Below, piece by piece: positions 24,991 through 32,940 of a DNA stretch of 46,522 nt. The DNA lies in the NCBI RefSeq assembly GCF_013522825.1, contig NZ_JAAMQZ010000036.1, positions 1 through 46,522 on the forward strand, given 5' to 3'. Source of the stretch: Stutzerimonas stutzeri (GTDB lineage Bacteria; Pseudomonadota; Gammaproteobacteria; Pseudomonadales; Pseudomonadaceae). The notes under the pieces are model-generated. The model did not search any database, was not told the DNA's origin, and worked only from the letters and a program-made list of their open reading frames with translations. A program made the translations under genes and the position numbers. The first letter of the stretch is position 1; every line of letters begins with the position of its first letter.

Positions 24991-25401
24991 ATGGCCAGTG
25001 AGTCCCCTTTTCTGAAACACCGAGAAATCCTGCTCCACCAATCCTATAGCGCCGCCGGCGCGCTCCAAGATTTTGCCCTGAGCTGCTACAACGGCCAGCT
25101 CGGGCAGTTCCGGGGCGACGCCCTGGCCAACTTCGACCAACAGCATTTCGCGATTTTTGTCGAGATGGCCACCTACTACCATCAGCACCGCGAGAACGAT
25201 CCGCATCTGCTCGAGGTCGGTGCGGCCATGTGGAGCGATCGCCGCGAGCGCGGCCGTCAACACCTGGCTCGGGTTGCCGAGCACCGCGCGATCAATCCGA
25301 AGCAGTATGCCGAAGGCTCAGAGCGCGACTATTACGAGCAGCTGGATTGGTTGGAGCGCCAGACTGAGCGGATGAAAGAAAAGGGCTGGATCGACGAATA
25401 A
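24991..25401 (+). CDS. Hypothetical protein
   Basis: A 136-residue protein, helical and rich in His, Tyr and Arg (VEMATYYHQHRENDPHLLE near 63-81). GGAGG precedes the ATG at 24991; the upstream in-frame extension crosses the terminator. Unknown function. Confidence 0.6.
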   Translation: MASESPFLKHREILLHQSYSAAGALQDFALSCYNGQLGQFRGDALANFDQQHFAIFVEMATYYHQHRENDPHLLEVGAAMWSDRRERGRQHLARVAEHRAINPKQYAEGSERDYYEQLDWLERQTERMKEKGWIDE

Positions 25402-25419
25402 GACGGAATGGAGACCACG

Positions 25420-25608
25420 ATGGCGAACGTACCCAGCGATTTGATGCAGCAACAAGATGACCCTGTGTGGTTCGTGGAGGAGCGCCAGCTGAACGGCGAC
25501 TGGATCGCCATCGACCGCGCGGACGATCAGGCCGAAGCCGAAGCGAAGTTGAGCCATGCCGAGAACTGCCTTCCAGGCACGTACCGTCTGAGTCGGTCGG
25601 ATTGGTGA
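25420..25608 (+). CDS. Hypothetical small acidic protein
   Basis: A 62-residue acidic protein (DPVWFVEERQLNGDWIAIDR). GGAG lies 8 nt before the ATG at 25420; the ATG at 25408 is an alternative. It is co-transcribed with the gene before it. Confidence 0.55.
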   Translation: MANVPSDLMQQQDDPVWFVEERQLNGDWIAIDRADDQAEAEAKLSHAENCLPGTYRLSRSDW

Positions 25609-25696
25609 GCCCGGCCACGAAAGAGCCATCCCATCCAGGAGAAGCGCTGACAAGTAGCAGCCGATCGTGCTCTGTTTCCTGTAGATGATTTCTCCT

Positions 25697-25725
25697 CGGC
25701 TTCCTCCTGTCGCAAGGAGGAGCCG
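25697..25725 (+). repeat. Strong hairpin upstream of the PAPS-reductase-like gene
   Basis: CGGCTTCCTCCT / AGGAGGAGCCG, about 11 paired bases with one bulged T and a short loop. There is no T-run, so it is probably not a simple terminator. It lies 22 nt before the -35 element at 25747. Confidence 0.6.
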
Positions 25726-25746
25726 CCCACCTCCGCCACCCATCAC

Positions 25747-25774
25747 TTGGGATTCTCGGTTGCCGCCGTAGGCT
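25747..25774 (+). promoter_or_regulatory. TTGGG-family promoter
   Basis: TTGGGA, 16 nt, TAGGCT, in the full CTTGGGATT form, 39 nt upstream of the ATG at 25814. Confidence 0.65.
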
Positions 25775-25813
25775 GAGTCTGTAGGCACCAGGTAGGTGCT
25801 CAGAGGACAGCCA

Positions 25814-26932
25814 ATGCACCCGTCAATCTCCCGCGCACACCAGTTCGACGACCAGGTAGTTATCCCGGCACTGGGCCAGCAGCTCACCCTGCTTGGGTTC
25901 GAGCCTGAGCCTACGGTACTGGCCGATGGCACCTATTTCGATGCGCCGACAGTGGATCTGGACAGCTACGACCACGTTGTAGTCTGTGTATCAGGCAAGG
26001 ACAGCATCGCTTGCCTGCTGGCCCTGATCGAGCAGGGGGTGGATCTGCGTCGTGTCGAGCTCTGGCACCACCGGGTGGATGGTGCAGAGGGGAGCACCCT
26101 CATGGACTGGGCTTTTAATGACAGTTTCATTGAGAAATTCGCCGAGGCATTCAATTTGCCGGTCTATTTCTCCTGGTTGCAGGGCGGCATTGAGGGCGAA
26201 ATGCTCAAGATGGACGCCTACTCCAAACCTCACATGGTCGAAACTCCAGGCGGAATTATTTGCTTGGATCGGGATACCAGTCGGACTTCACCGGCGACCC
26301 GCCGCCGGTTTCCTCAGCAAAGCGCCAGCCTGACAACGCGCTGGTGTAGTTCCGCGGCCAAGATCGACGTGGGCCGCCGGGCCATCACCAACCAGGAGCG
26401 CTTTCTCGGTACCAAGACCTTGTTCGTCACTGGTGAGCGCCGTGCTGAGTCGAGCAACCGCAGCAAATACAATCAGCTGGAACCTCACGCCGTCGACCGG
26501 CGCAAGGGTCGCCTCGGCCGGCACGTAGATGCTTGGCGACCGGTGCTGCACTACAGCGAAGAACAGGTGTGGGAGCTGCTTGCTCGCCACCGAGTGGAGG
26601 CACCTGTCCCCTACCGCTTGGGCTGGGGTCGCTTCAGCTGCATGACGTGCATCTACAACTCCCCGAAGGTATGGGCCACCATCAGAAAATACTTCCCTGA
26701 GCGGGTCACCCCGATAGCCGGTTACGAGGACGAGTTCGGCTGCACTATCAGCCGGCAGAAAATCAACGTGGTGGATCTGTCGGCCACAGCGGAAGCATTC
26801 GATATCACTGATCTGGACGCACTTGCCCAGGCGCGCCAGCGCGAGTACGTACTGCCGATCTTCACGCCAGAGGGCAAGGCTTGGCAGTTGCCAGCTGGAG
26901 CATTCGTAACCGAAGGCTGCGGATCGATTTAA
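25814..26932 (+). CDS. PAPS-reductase-family PP-loop protein
   Basis: A 372-residue member of the phosphoadenosine phosphosulfate reductase (N-type ATP pyrophosphatase) family. The PP-loop is VSGKDS (59-64), lacking the second Gly of the usual SGGKDS. Then come RFPQ and TTRWCS (about 165-179), KIDVGRRAI, the TGERRAES motif (206-213) and CMTC near 276-279. This layout matches phage and plasmid PAPS-reductase-like proteins rather than CysH of sulfate assimilation. The ATG follows AGAGGA. It has its own TTGGGA promoter. A role in nucleotide or DNA sulfur chemistry is possible; the substrate is unknown. Confidence 0.85.
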   Translation: MHPSISRAHQFDDQVVIPALGQQLTLLGFEPEPTVLADGTYFDAPTVDLDSYDHVVVCVSGKDSIACLLALIEQGVDLRRVELWHHRVDGAEGSTLMDWAFNDSFIEKFAEAFNLPVYFSWLQGGIEGEMLKMDAYSKPHMVETPGGIICLDRDTSRTSPATRRRFPQQSASLTTRWCSSAAKIDVGRRAITNQERFLGTKTLFVTGERRAESSNRSKYNQLEPHAVDRRKGRLGRHVDAWRPVLHYSEEQVWELLARHRVEAPVPYRLGWGRFSCMTCIYNSPKVWATIRKYFPERVTPIAGYEDEFGCTISRQKINVVDLSATAEAFDITDLDALAQARQREYVLPIFTPEGKAWQLPAGAFVTEGCGSI

Positions 26933-26979
26933 AAAACTCCTCCGCGGATTTCTCCTGAACCGAGCCCGGCCTCAGTTCC

Positions 26980-27007
26980 TTGGGATTTCCGATGCCTGCC
27001 GTACCTT
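26980..27007 (+). promoter_or_regulatory. TTGGG-family promoter
   Basis: TTGGGA, 16 nt, TACCTT, 48 nt upstream of the ATG at 27056. Confidence 0.65.
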
Positions 27008-27055
27008 GAATCCATCAGCTCCAGTGAGGAGCCGGATTCAAGCACGGAGCTTGTC

Positions 27056-28831
27056 ATGCAGCTGTTCGATGTCGATCTGTTCTCTTCCGCTGGCGTCCAG
27101 GAGATGCCTGCCAATGTTGTTCGTGGGCCTGAGAAGACCCTGACCGAGAAGATTGCCGGTGCGGTCGACGCTGTGAAGCGCGTCGTGCGGGCCGGCAAGC
27201 AGCCTGTTGTGGCGTGGAGTGGCGGCAAGGACTCAAGCGTTACGCTGAACATCGCGTTCACTGCAATTCGCGAGCTGGCCACCGAAGGTTTCGCGGTGCC
27301 AACCTTGAACGTCATGCACTCCGACACCCGCATGGAAAACCCGGTGATCCATTGCTACAACCAGAGCCAGATGCAGCAAATGCAGGCCTACGCGAAGGCT
27401 GCCGGCATCGAGGTGAAGGTGTGGGTAGCAAAGCCGGGCCTGAGCAATGACTACCTGGTTAGCTTGGTCGGCGGGCGCATCATCGCCAGCGTAGGCTCCA
27501 ACGCCAAATGCCAGCAAATGACCAAAGCAGATCCACTGAAGCGGGTGAAGAAGGCAATCCTCCGGGATGTCTCGGCTCGCCTCGGCCGCAAGTGTACTGA
27601 CGACGATATCGTTTCGCTGATCGGTACCCGGTTCGATGAATCGGTGCAGCGCGAGCGGAAAATGTCCGAGCGCGGCGAGAGCGCATTTGAGGCGGTGAAT
27701 CTCGCCGCCGACGCCGGCGGGCACGACTGGGTACTCAGCCCTATCGCTGAAATGACCACCATGGACGTGTTCAGCTACATCGGCCAGGTGATAGCAGGTC
27801 GGATTGAGTGCTACGACAGCTTTCATCAGCTGGTTGAGGTCTACCGCGACATGAATGGCGGGGACTGCATGGTGAACGTCTACCTGGCTGGGAAACAATC
27901 CGAACGCCCCGCGTGTGGCCATCGTACAGGCTGCTGGTCATGTACCCGCGTCTCTCGAGACTCGTCGGCCGAGAGCATGATCGCCAAGGAAGGCGGCGAG
28001 TACGACTGGCTCAAGCCCCTGAACGACTTGCGGAACTACATCAAGGCCCGCCACTTCGATCCGAGCGCTCGATGCTGGCTGGCTCGCACGGTTGATAAGG
28101 AAACGGGGACGATAAAAATCGCTCCGAATTCCTACTCGCCGGCCTTCACCAAAGAGCTGCTGGGAATCATGCTCACGATCCAGCTCGACGAGTTTGACGC
28201 CGCCGAGCAAGCCGGTATCAAGCCACGCTTCACGCTCCTGGATATCCAGCAACTGTTGGCGGTCGAGGCGCTTTGGGGCCGGTATGGATACCAGAAGCCG
28301 TTTACCGCAATGAGGGTGTTCCTGGAGGTCTACGAGCAAGGTGTTCGCTATGAGATCCCAGATATCGCGGCGCTGCCAAAGTATACCGAGGCAGACCTGC
28401 GATACCCCGAAGTCGAAGTGCCGTTCTGTGATGATCAGTACCAGGGGATGTTCAACGGCTTGCGCAGTATTTCCCATGCTGCTGCCGATGCTGAGTTCCT
28501 GACCACAACACGCAGTGGCATGGTGGTCATGGACGTGGTGACCAGCAGCGGATTCGAGATCGATCGCGAAGGTGCAGAGCTGTTCGTGAACTTCGAGCTG
28601 GATAACGCCCTGTCCCGCGTGACTTTCGACCAGTCTCCGACTGCGGGACTCCATTACCTGATGGGGTTGGGAACCATCGCGATCTACAAGGGCGACCATG
28701 GCGACTGGGATCGGATGATGCGGATGTCCAACCAGATTTTCAGAAGCGATCTTCAGCCCATTCTGCATGACCGCGCTGCGCTGATAGCCCGCCTGGGTGG
28801 TAACTCACTGGGCCAGATCGATCTGTTCTGA
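27056..28831 (+). CDS. DndC-like PAPS-reductase-family protein
   Basis: A 591-residue PP-loop protein. SGGKDS is at 55-60, TLNVMHSDT at 83-91, and the second ATP motif GTRFDES at 190-196. A Cys cluster follows: CGHRTGCWSC (287-296), with Cys152 as a possible fourth ligand. This cluster is typical of DndC, the phosphorothioation protein thought to carry an Fe-S cluster. The last 250 residues are an extra domain without a motif I know. No DndB, DndD or DndE neighbours are seen, so phosphorothioation is not supported. It pairs with the PAPS-reductase-like gene upstream; each has its own TTGGGA promoter. The ATG follows CGGAGC. Confidence 0.82.
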   Translation: MQLFDVDLFSSAGVQEMPANVVRGPEKTLTEKIAGAVDAVKRVVRAGKQPVVAWSGGKDSSVTLNIAFTAIRELATEGFAVPTLNVMHSDTRMENPVIHCYNQSQMQQMQAYAKAAGIEVKVWVAKPGLSNDYLVSLVGGRIIASVGSNAKCQQMTKADPLKRVKKAILRDVSARLGRKCTDDDIVSLIGTRFDESVQRERKMSERGESAFEAVNLAADAGGHDWVLSPIAEMTTMDVFSYIGQVIAGRIECYDSFHQLVEVYRDMNGGDCMVNVYLAGKQSERPACGHRTGCWSCTRVSRDSSAESMIAKEGGEYDWLKPLNDLRNYIKARHFDPSARCWLARTVDKETGTIKIAPNSYSPAFTKELLGIMLTIQLDEFDAAEQAGIKPRFTLLDIQQLLAVEALWGRYGYQKPFTAMRVFLEVYEQGVRYEIPDIAALPKYTEADLRYPEVEVPFCDDQYQGMFNGLRSISHAAADAEFLTTTRSGMVVMDVVTSSGFEIDREGAELFVNFELDNALSRVTFDQSPTAGLHYLMGLGTIAIYKGDHGDWDRMMRMSNQIFRSDLQPILHDRAALIARLGGNSLGQIDLF

Positions 28832-28860
28832 CCGTTCCGCTCGGCTACGCATTGGTCAGC

Positions 28861-28888
28861 TTGGGATTCTCGTTCCGAGCGGCATGAT
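28861..28888 (+). promoter_or_regulatory. TTGGG-family promoter
   Basis: TTGGGA, 16 nt, CATGAT, 32 nt upstream of the ATG at 28921. Confidence 0.6.
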
Positions 28889-28920
28889 TCGGCTCGAACT
28901 CAACCCAGAGGATACATCCC

Positions 28921-29142
28921 ATGCCGCGCCAGGCTCTGCTACTCGCTCTGCTCGCAATTCTCACCAGTGGCTGTACAAGCGCGCCGATACAAAACCAGGC
29001 GGTGCCTGCCGGGGTGAGGTCGGCTGCGATGATCGCGCCGGGTTGCATCCAGCTCGCTGATGGGTGGCACTGTCAGGAGTTGGTACCTGCCTCGAAAGCC
29101 GAGTCGATGGATCGCCAGCGAGTACCCGGCATTCTGTTGTAA
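28921..29142 (+). CDS. Small lipoprotein
   Basis: A 73-residue protein with a lipoprotein signal (ALLLALLAILTSGC, lipobox LTSGC, lipidated Cys18). The mature part has two more Cys (PGCIQL and WHCQE). Unknown role; short envelope lipoproteins are common in conjugative elements (entry exclusion, transfer) but nothing here ties it to that. AGAGGATA precedes the ATG. Confidence 0.7.
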   Translation: MPRQALLLALLAILTSGCTSAPIQNQAVPAGVRSAAMIAPGCIQLADGWHCQELVPASKAESMDRQRVPGILL

Positions 29143-29146
29143 TTGA

Positions 29147-29169
29147 CCATCCCTCTCAGCGAGGGATGG
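29147..29169. terminator. Hairpin between convergent genes
   Basis: CCATCCCTC / GAGGGATGG, a perfect 9-bp stem with a 5-nt loop between the lipoprotein gene and the convergent minus-strand gene. There is no T-run, so termination is only likely. Confidence 0.5.
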
Positions 29170-29350
29170 CGTGCCCGGCTGCGGCGTTCAGAACTGCATC
29201 GCACCGCCGATTCAGCAGGTCGTGCAGCAGCTCGGCATCATTGGCCGCATCCACGCAATCGCGGTGGATCGCCTTCTCCAAACTGCTCTTCAGCCAGTCA
29301 CTGGTTCCTGGGTTGCTTAGTACCGCCTGAATTTCTTCGTTGATGGCCAC
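29156..29350 (-). CDS. Hypothetical small helical protein
   Basis: A 64-residue helical protein (SDWLKSSLEKAIHRDCVDAA). It starts at GTG with GGAGAAG 7 nt upstream. It lies 34 nt after the membrane-protein gene and is probably co-transcribed. Function unknown. Confidence 0.55.
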   Translation of the reverse strand: MAINEEIQAVLSNPGTSDWLKSSLEKAIHRDCVDAANDAELLHDLLNRRCDAVLNAAAGHAIPR

Positions 29351-29384
29351 TGTTCGACTTCTCCGTCCGAAAGGTGTTGTGTGC

Positions 29385-29921
29385 TCAGGGATTCACTGCC
29401 GGTGCACTGGGAAGGTTGCGGCTTTCCTGCGGAGCCATCGGTTGCCCCATCAGCTCAAACGCCGGTGAGATGAACTCGGCACCCATGGCCGCGGATAACG
29501 CCTCCAGCTCGAAGTCGGTTACCTGAAAGCTCCCCGGCCAGATCCTGATGAGCGCCGATTTTCGAGCGACAAGGAATTTCTCCTGTTTGAGCATGGCCTC
29601 GTTGACGGCGAGACGAACAGCCTCGGCAAGCGTATCGCGGCTCCTGAAGAAATGAGTCATGGAGGAAAACGCGCAGTCGATCGACACACCGTTGACGATC
29701 ACCTGATTCGGCTTCAGGTCGATGACGACGCGATTCGCCACCACTTTCCGCTCCGTCCATTCAAGAAACCAGGCCCCGAGAGCGCCAGCAGCAGCGACGG
29801 TACCGGCGACTATCCAGTTTCCCTGGCTGGGCGCATCGAAAACCGGAAACACAGCAAATGAGCCCAGCAGCGTGATGGGCATAGCCCCTAACCCGAGCAG
29901 GCCTTTCGATAGAGCATTCAT
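29385..29921 (-). CDS. Hypothetical inner-membrane protein
   Basis: A 178-residue protein with two hydrophobic segments near the N-terminus (about 5-25 and 36-54), then a soluble domain of about 120 residues with beta strands (RVVIDLKPNQVIVNGVSIDC) and helices. The ATG at 29921 follows GGGTTCCCCTCC; the longer frame is unlikely. Family unknown. Confidence 0.6.
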   Translation of the reverse strand: MNALSKGLLGLGAMPITLLGSFAVFPVFDAPSQGNWIVAGTVAAAGALGAWFLEWTERKVVANRVVIDLKPNQVIVNGVSIDCAFSSMTHFFRSRDTLAEAVRLAVNEAMLKQEKFLVARKSALIRIWPGSFQVTDFELEALSAAMGAEFISPAFELMGQPMAPQESRNLPSAPAVNP

Positions 29922-30088
29922 TGGAGGGGAACCCTTGATCGCTGATTTCGACCGATTATTCCACGCCGTCAGCGCCAGCAAGGCCGTAATCAGGTCGCAA
30001 AGCGGTCAGAAAACGTTTCCCTCGGATTTGGAAGATATGCCCCTGTACGACCCAGGCCAATCTGCTGTCCAGGTCGCCGGCGGGGGCT

Positions 30089-32029
30089 TCAGGGGGATGG
30101 AGTAGGCTGAGCTTTCGCCGCCGTGGACATATCAGACGCCCAGTCCCGGAGATAACCAGGGACGATGAGCTGGTGACGAGCTCTCGATCCCCCCGTGTAA
30201 AGGGCTGCAAAAGCCCTGCTCGCTGCAATGCGGTCACCAGGCCCTACCTGACTGAGCAAGTCTGGTGCGAGCATCACAGCGTCGATCTCTGAATTGCGTG
30301 CGTCCATGACCCGGCCGAGCTGTAGTGGGGCTGTCCCTGACGCATCGAGGTTGAGTAACGATGCCTCGAACTCTGATGAGCTATAGCCCTTACTGAGCAT
30401 CCGGTCGATGCGCTGAAAGCTACTATTTTTGCTGCCCATGTCCGCCCGGAGATCATCCCAGTGGGTGTACCTGAAGAGCGCGCTGTGGGTTGGCCGCACC
30501 TGATCATGGAACAGGCCAATGCAATCGAGAATGAACCGGCGGAAGGTGTTGATTGCTCCAGGTAGCAAGCTGAAAGTCGCGCCAGCGCTCCCCAGGCGCT
30601 GAAACCATTCGAATAATCCCCACTCGGAATCAACCAGTATCGTCACGGCCCCGGAGGGAACCTCTGGCTTGTCGTAGTAGACAACCTTTGTCTCGATGCC
30701 GTTGTTGCCCTCGAGCGAAGCCAATTTCAGTATCGGGTGTTTGTCGATGAGGGGGTTTATGACTCCCTCGATCTGCCGGCCGGCGCGAATGGAGTGGGTG
30801 ATCTCGTGCTTGCGGAGTGTGCTAGCCCGTTGATAGTAGCTCCCATCCAGGCGCTGGCAGGCGTCACCCAGGGTAATCACGGGCTGGGTACAGCGGTCGA
30901 GAAATACCGAGAGTGGCCAGCTCAGGTCGTGAGCTTCATCGACAATGATGTGGGTGAACTCCAGACCTATGACCGCCTCATGAAGAAGGGTCATGTGCTT
31001 GATTCGGTGATAGCCGCGAAGCGGGAGCTGAAGGCGCTGATCGGTTGGTTCTATGGTCTGGTCCCACAGCCTTTGCGCATACCCTACCAGCACCAACCGA
31101 TCTACGGCATCGAGGGTAAGCCCTTTGGGGATGTGCTGCTCTGATAAGGCAAGGTCAGTGCTGTTGCAAAAGGAGGCAACCATCCTCGCGCAGGCCGTGG
31201 CTACTTGGGCTGGACTGAGCCTACTTATCGACCCGAAGCCTAACCGGGAAGCGATGTCTTCCGGGGTAACCTGGTGCCGAGCGGATGCCCGCTTGCCCGG
31301 CCTGTAATAACCGACACTTCGTTCAAGCACGTAGTTGGCGAGATCTCCGAACGTCATTCCTCTCACGTTCGCGGCTCCGATTCGCTGCATCAGGGCCTGG
31401 AGCTGCACCGCGGTGAACGCCAGCACGAGTGGTCGACATGATGAAAGCGAGTCCACCAAGCGTTCGATCATGTGGGTCTTGCCGGTACCAGCCAGGCCCT
31501 GGATATGGATGCTCTCATCGGGTTCGGCGTGAATAACGCGAAACGTCCGGCTCTGCTGATTCGACAGAGAAATTGTTTTCCCCGATGGGGTCTCGAACGA
31601 ATGCTTGAGCGGGTTGAGCTTTTGGGTGTGCGCCGCACAGAAGTTGAAGTCCCAGTGGCCACCATTCAGGAATTGCTTCGCGTCCAGCGTCTCCTCATCC
31701 AGGAAGCGCAGCCGCAGCCGAGGCATAAGCGCCAGCCCTCGCTCAAACAACTCTCGCTTAAATCGGCCGGCAATCAGGCTAGAAAACGTACCAGGTGGAT
31801 GCGTTTGGCTCAGTTCCGTTCCGACTGAGATCAACTCGGCCAGGGCCTTCTCAACGAGCATTTCGCTTTTCGGCTTTCCGTCCAGGGCCGGTAAATTCTG
31901 GATGACAGCCACCGAAGCCACTTGGGGCACGTCCCACTGCCCCAGTAGGACACGAGCAGAACTACTCGGATCAACCAAGATGTCGGCCTGTGAAGCCAGC
32001 AGTGGGATGTAAAGAACCGGGTCGCTCAC
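30089..32029 (-). CDS. UvrD/Rep-type superfamily 1 helicase
   Basis: A 646-residue SF1 helicase-like ATPase. Its N-terminal extension of about 150 residues is of unknown fold. A Q-like motif SNQQSRTFRVI (156-166) follows, then Walker A GLAGTGKTHM (178-187), Walker B with IIVDEAHDL (361-369) and motif III TLGDACQRLDG (about 386-396). The end has a motif VI-like LYTGGSRARHQLIV. The layout resembles plasmid and phage DNA/RNA helicases with a nuclease-like or unknown N-terminus. GTG 32029 is chosen for GAGATAAAAG upstream; the longer frame lacks a signal. It could act in DNA repair, transfer or defence. Confidence 0.8.
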   Translation of the reverse strand: MSDPVLYIPLLASQADILVDPSSSARVLLGQWDVPQVASVAVIQNLPALDGKPKSEMLVEKALAELISVGTELSQTHPPGTFSSLIAGRFKRELFERGLALMPRLRLRFLDEETLDAKQFLNGGHWDFNFCAAHTQKLNPLKHSFETPSGKTISLSNQQSRTFRVIHAEPDESIHIQGLAGTGKTHMIERLVDSLSSCRPLVLAFTAVQLQALMQRIGAANVRGMTFGDLANYVLERSVGYYRPGKRASARHQVTPEDIASRLGFGSISRLSPAQVATACARMVASFCNSTDLALSEQHIPKGLTLDAVDRLVLVGYAQRLWDQTIEPTDQRLQLPLRGYHRIKHMTLLHEAVIGLEFTHIIVDEAHDLSWPLSVFLDRCTQPVITLGDACQRLDGSYYQRASTLRKHEITHSIRAGRQIEGVINPLIDKHPILKLASLEGNNGIETKVVYYDKPEVPSGAVTILVDSEWGLFEWFQRLGSAGATFSLLPGAINTFRRFILDCIGLFHDQVRPTHSALFRYTHWDDLRADMGSKNSSFQRIDRMLSKGYSSSEFEASLLNLDASGTAPLQLGRVMDARNSEIDAVMLAPDLLSQVGPGDRIAASRAFAALYTGGSRARHQLIVPGYLRDWASDMSTAAKAQPTPSP

Positions 32030-32134
32030 ACTTTTATCTCGGTGAAATGAACATCGTCGACCGCCACCAGCACTATCGCCGGCGGCGGGCCCAGCTATCC
32101 AGTGTATGCCAGGCCAGCCTGAGGTCACACTGTC

Positions 32135-32365
32135 TCAACGCCGGTACCAGTTGAGTTGGTAGCACCTGGCGTCCTCGGGAATCTGATCGGGTGGCCAGCG
32201 CAGGCAATCCAGATACAGACGCTCAGGTTTGCTCGGGCTGGGCCGAGTAGCCTGCACCAGGTAGGCCGACCCACCGGAAGTGAGGATGTAGTCGCCAGCG
32301 CTCAGGTCGTCAGCGCCATCGATGTACAGCTTGCATGGGGTGAAGGGCTGGCGTCGGCTGGCCAT
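32135..32365 (-). CDS. Hypothetical small protein
   Basis: A 76-residue beta-rich protein (SAGDYILTSGGSAYLVQATR, then CLRWPPDQIP). No family recognised. It lies between the helicase and the ParB-domain gene, with an AAGGAAA-type site before the ATG. Confidence 0.6.
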   Translation of the reverse strand: MASRRQPFTPCKLYIDGADDLSAGDYILTSGGSAYLVQATRPSPSKPERLYLDCLRWPPDQIPEDARCYQLNWYRR

Positions 32366-32380
32366 ATCCGCTTTCCTTGA

Positions 32381-32851
32381 TCAGTTTTCGATTTCACAGC
32401 TATCAAGTAAGGATTTGATCCGGTCTTGAAACTCTGGGTGCTCAGCAGATATCTCCTGAAGCTCAGGTAGTCGCTCAGTCACAATATCGGCCGCATTTAT
32501 CCCGAACTCGGAAACCAACCTTTCAAGGCTGTTGATGACCTCTTCTGGCGCAATATTCTCTCGGACAGTGTTGCAAATAAGGGCTGCCGCGGCCTTGGAA
32601 TGATCATCGAGCTCCACGACACGGATAGGGACTATATCCATACCCAGTTGCTTAGCTGCCAGCCAGCGAACCTGGCCACCGCCAGGGGTAATCTCATAGC
32701 GGTCACCAAGACGGGTAACCAAAAGGGGCTCCATGATTCCGTAACTGAGAATGCTCTCAGCCATAGCATCGACTTGGGCCTGACTGGGAGTTTTTGGGCT
32801 GAGCTTGCTTCGCACCAGCTTGTTCGTTTGGACCGCCGTGGGGTTTTTCAA
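32381..32851 (-). CDS. ParB/Srx N-terminal domain protein
   Basis: A 156-residue protein with a ParB-like domain: LSPKTPSQAQVDAMAESI, then GIMEPLLVTRLGDRYEITPG, GQVRWLAAKQLGM and VRENIAPEEV, the usual order. It has no clear helix-turn-helix of full-length ParB, so it may be a truncated or regulatory ParB-like protein. It starts at TTG with GAGGAAAA upstream. It is distinct from the PRTRC ParB-like protein. Confidence 0.82.
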   Translation of the reverse strand: MKNPTAVQTNKLVRSKLSPKTPSQAQVDAMAESILSYGIMEPLLVTRLGDRYEITPGGGQVRWLAAKQLGMDIVPIRVVELDDHSKAAAALICNTVRENIAPEEVINSLERLVSEFGINAADIVTERLPELQEISAEHPEFQDRIKSLLDSCEIEN

Positions 32852-32940
32852 GTCTGTTTTCCTCGACCTTTCGGGGTAGTGCTCTGCGGTTCGCCACTCG
32901 CAGCCTTCTTCGGCAATTCAGATGGAATATTTCTGCTGCG

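Noticed and set aside
27233..28768. Two long minus-strand frames under the DndC-like gene
   Set aside because: They mirror the coding frame of a protein with clear motifs on the plus strand.
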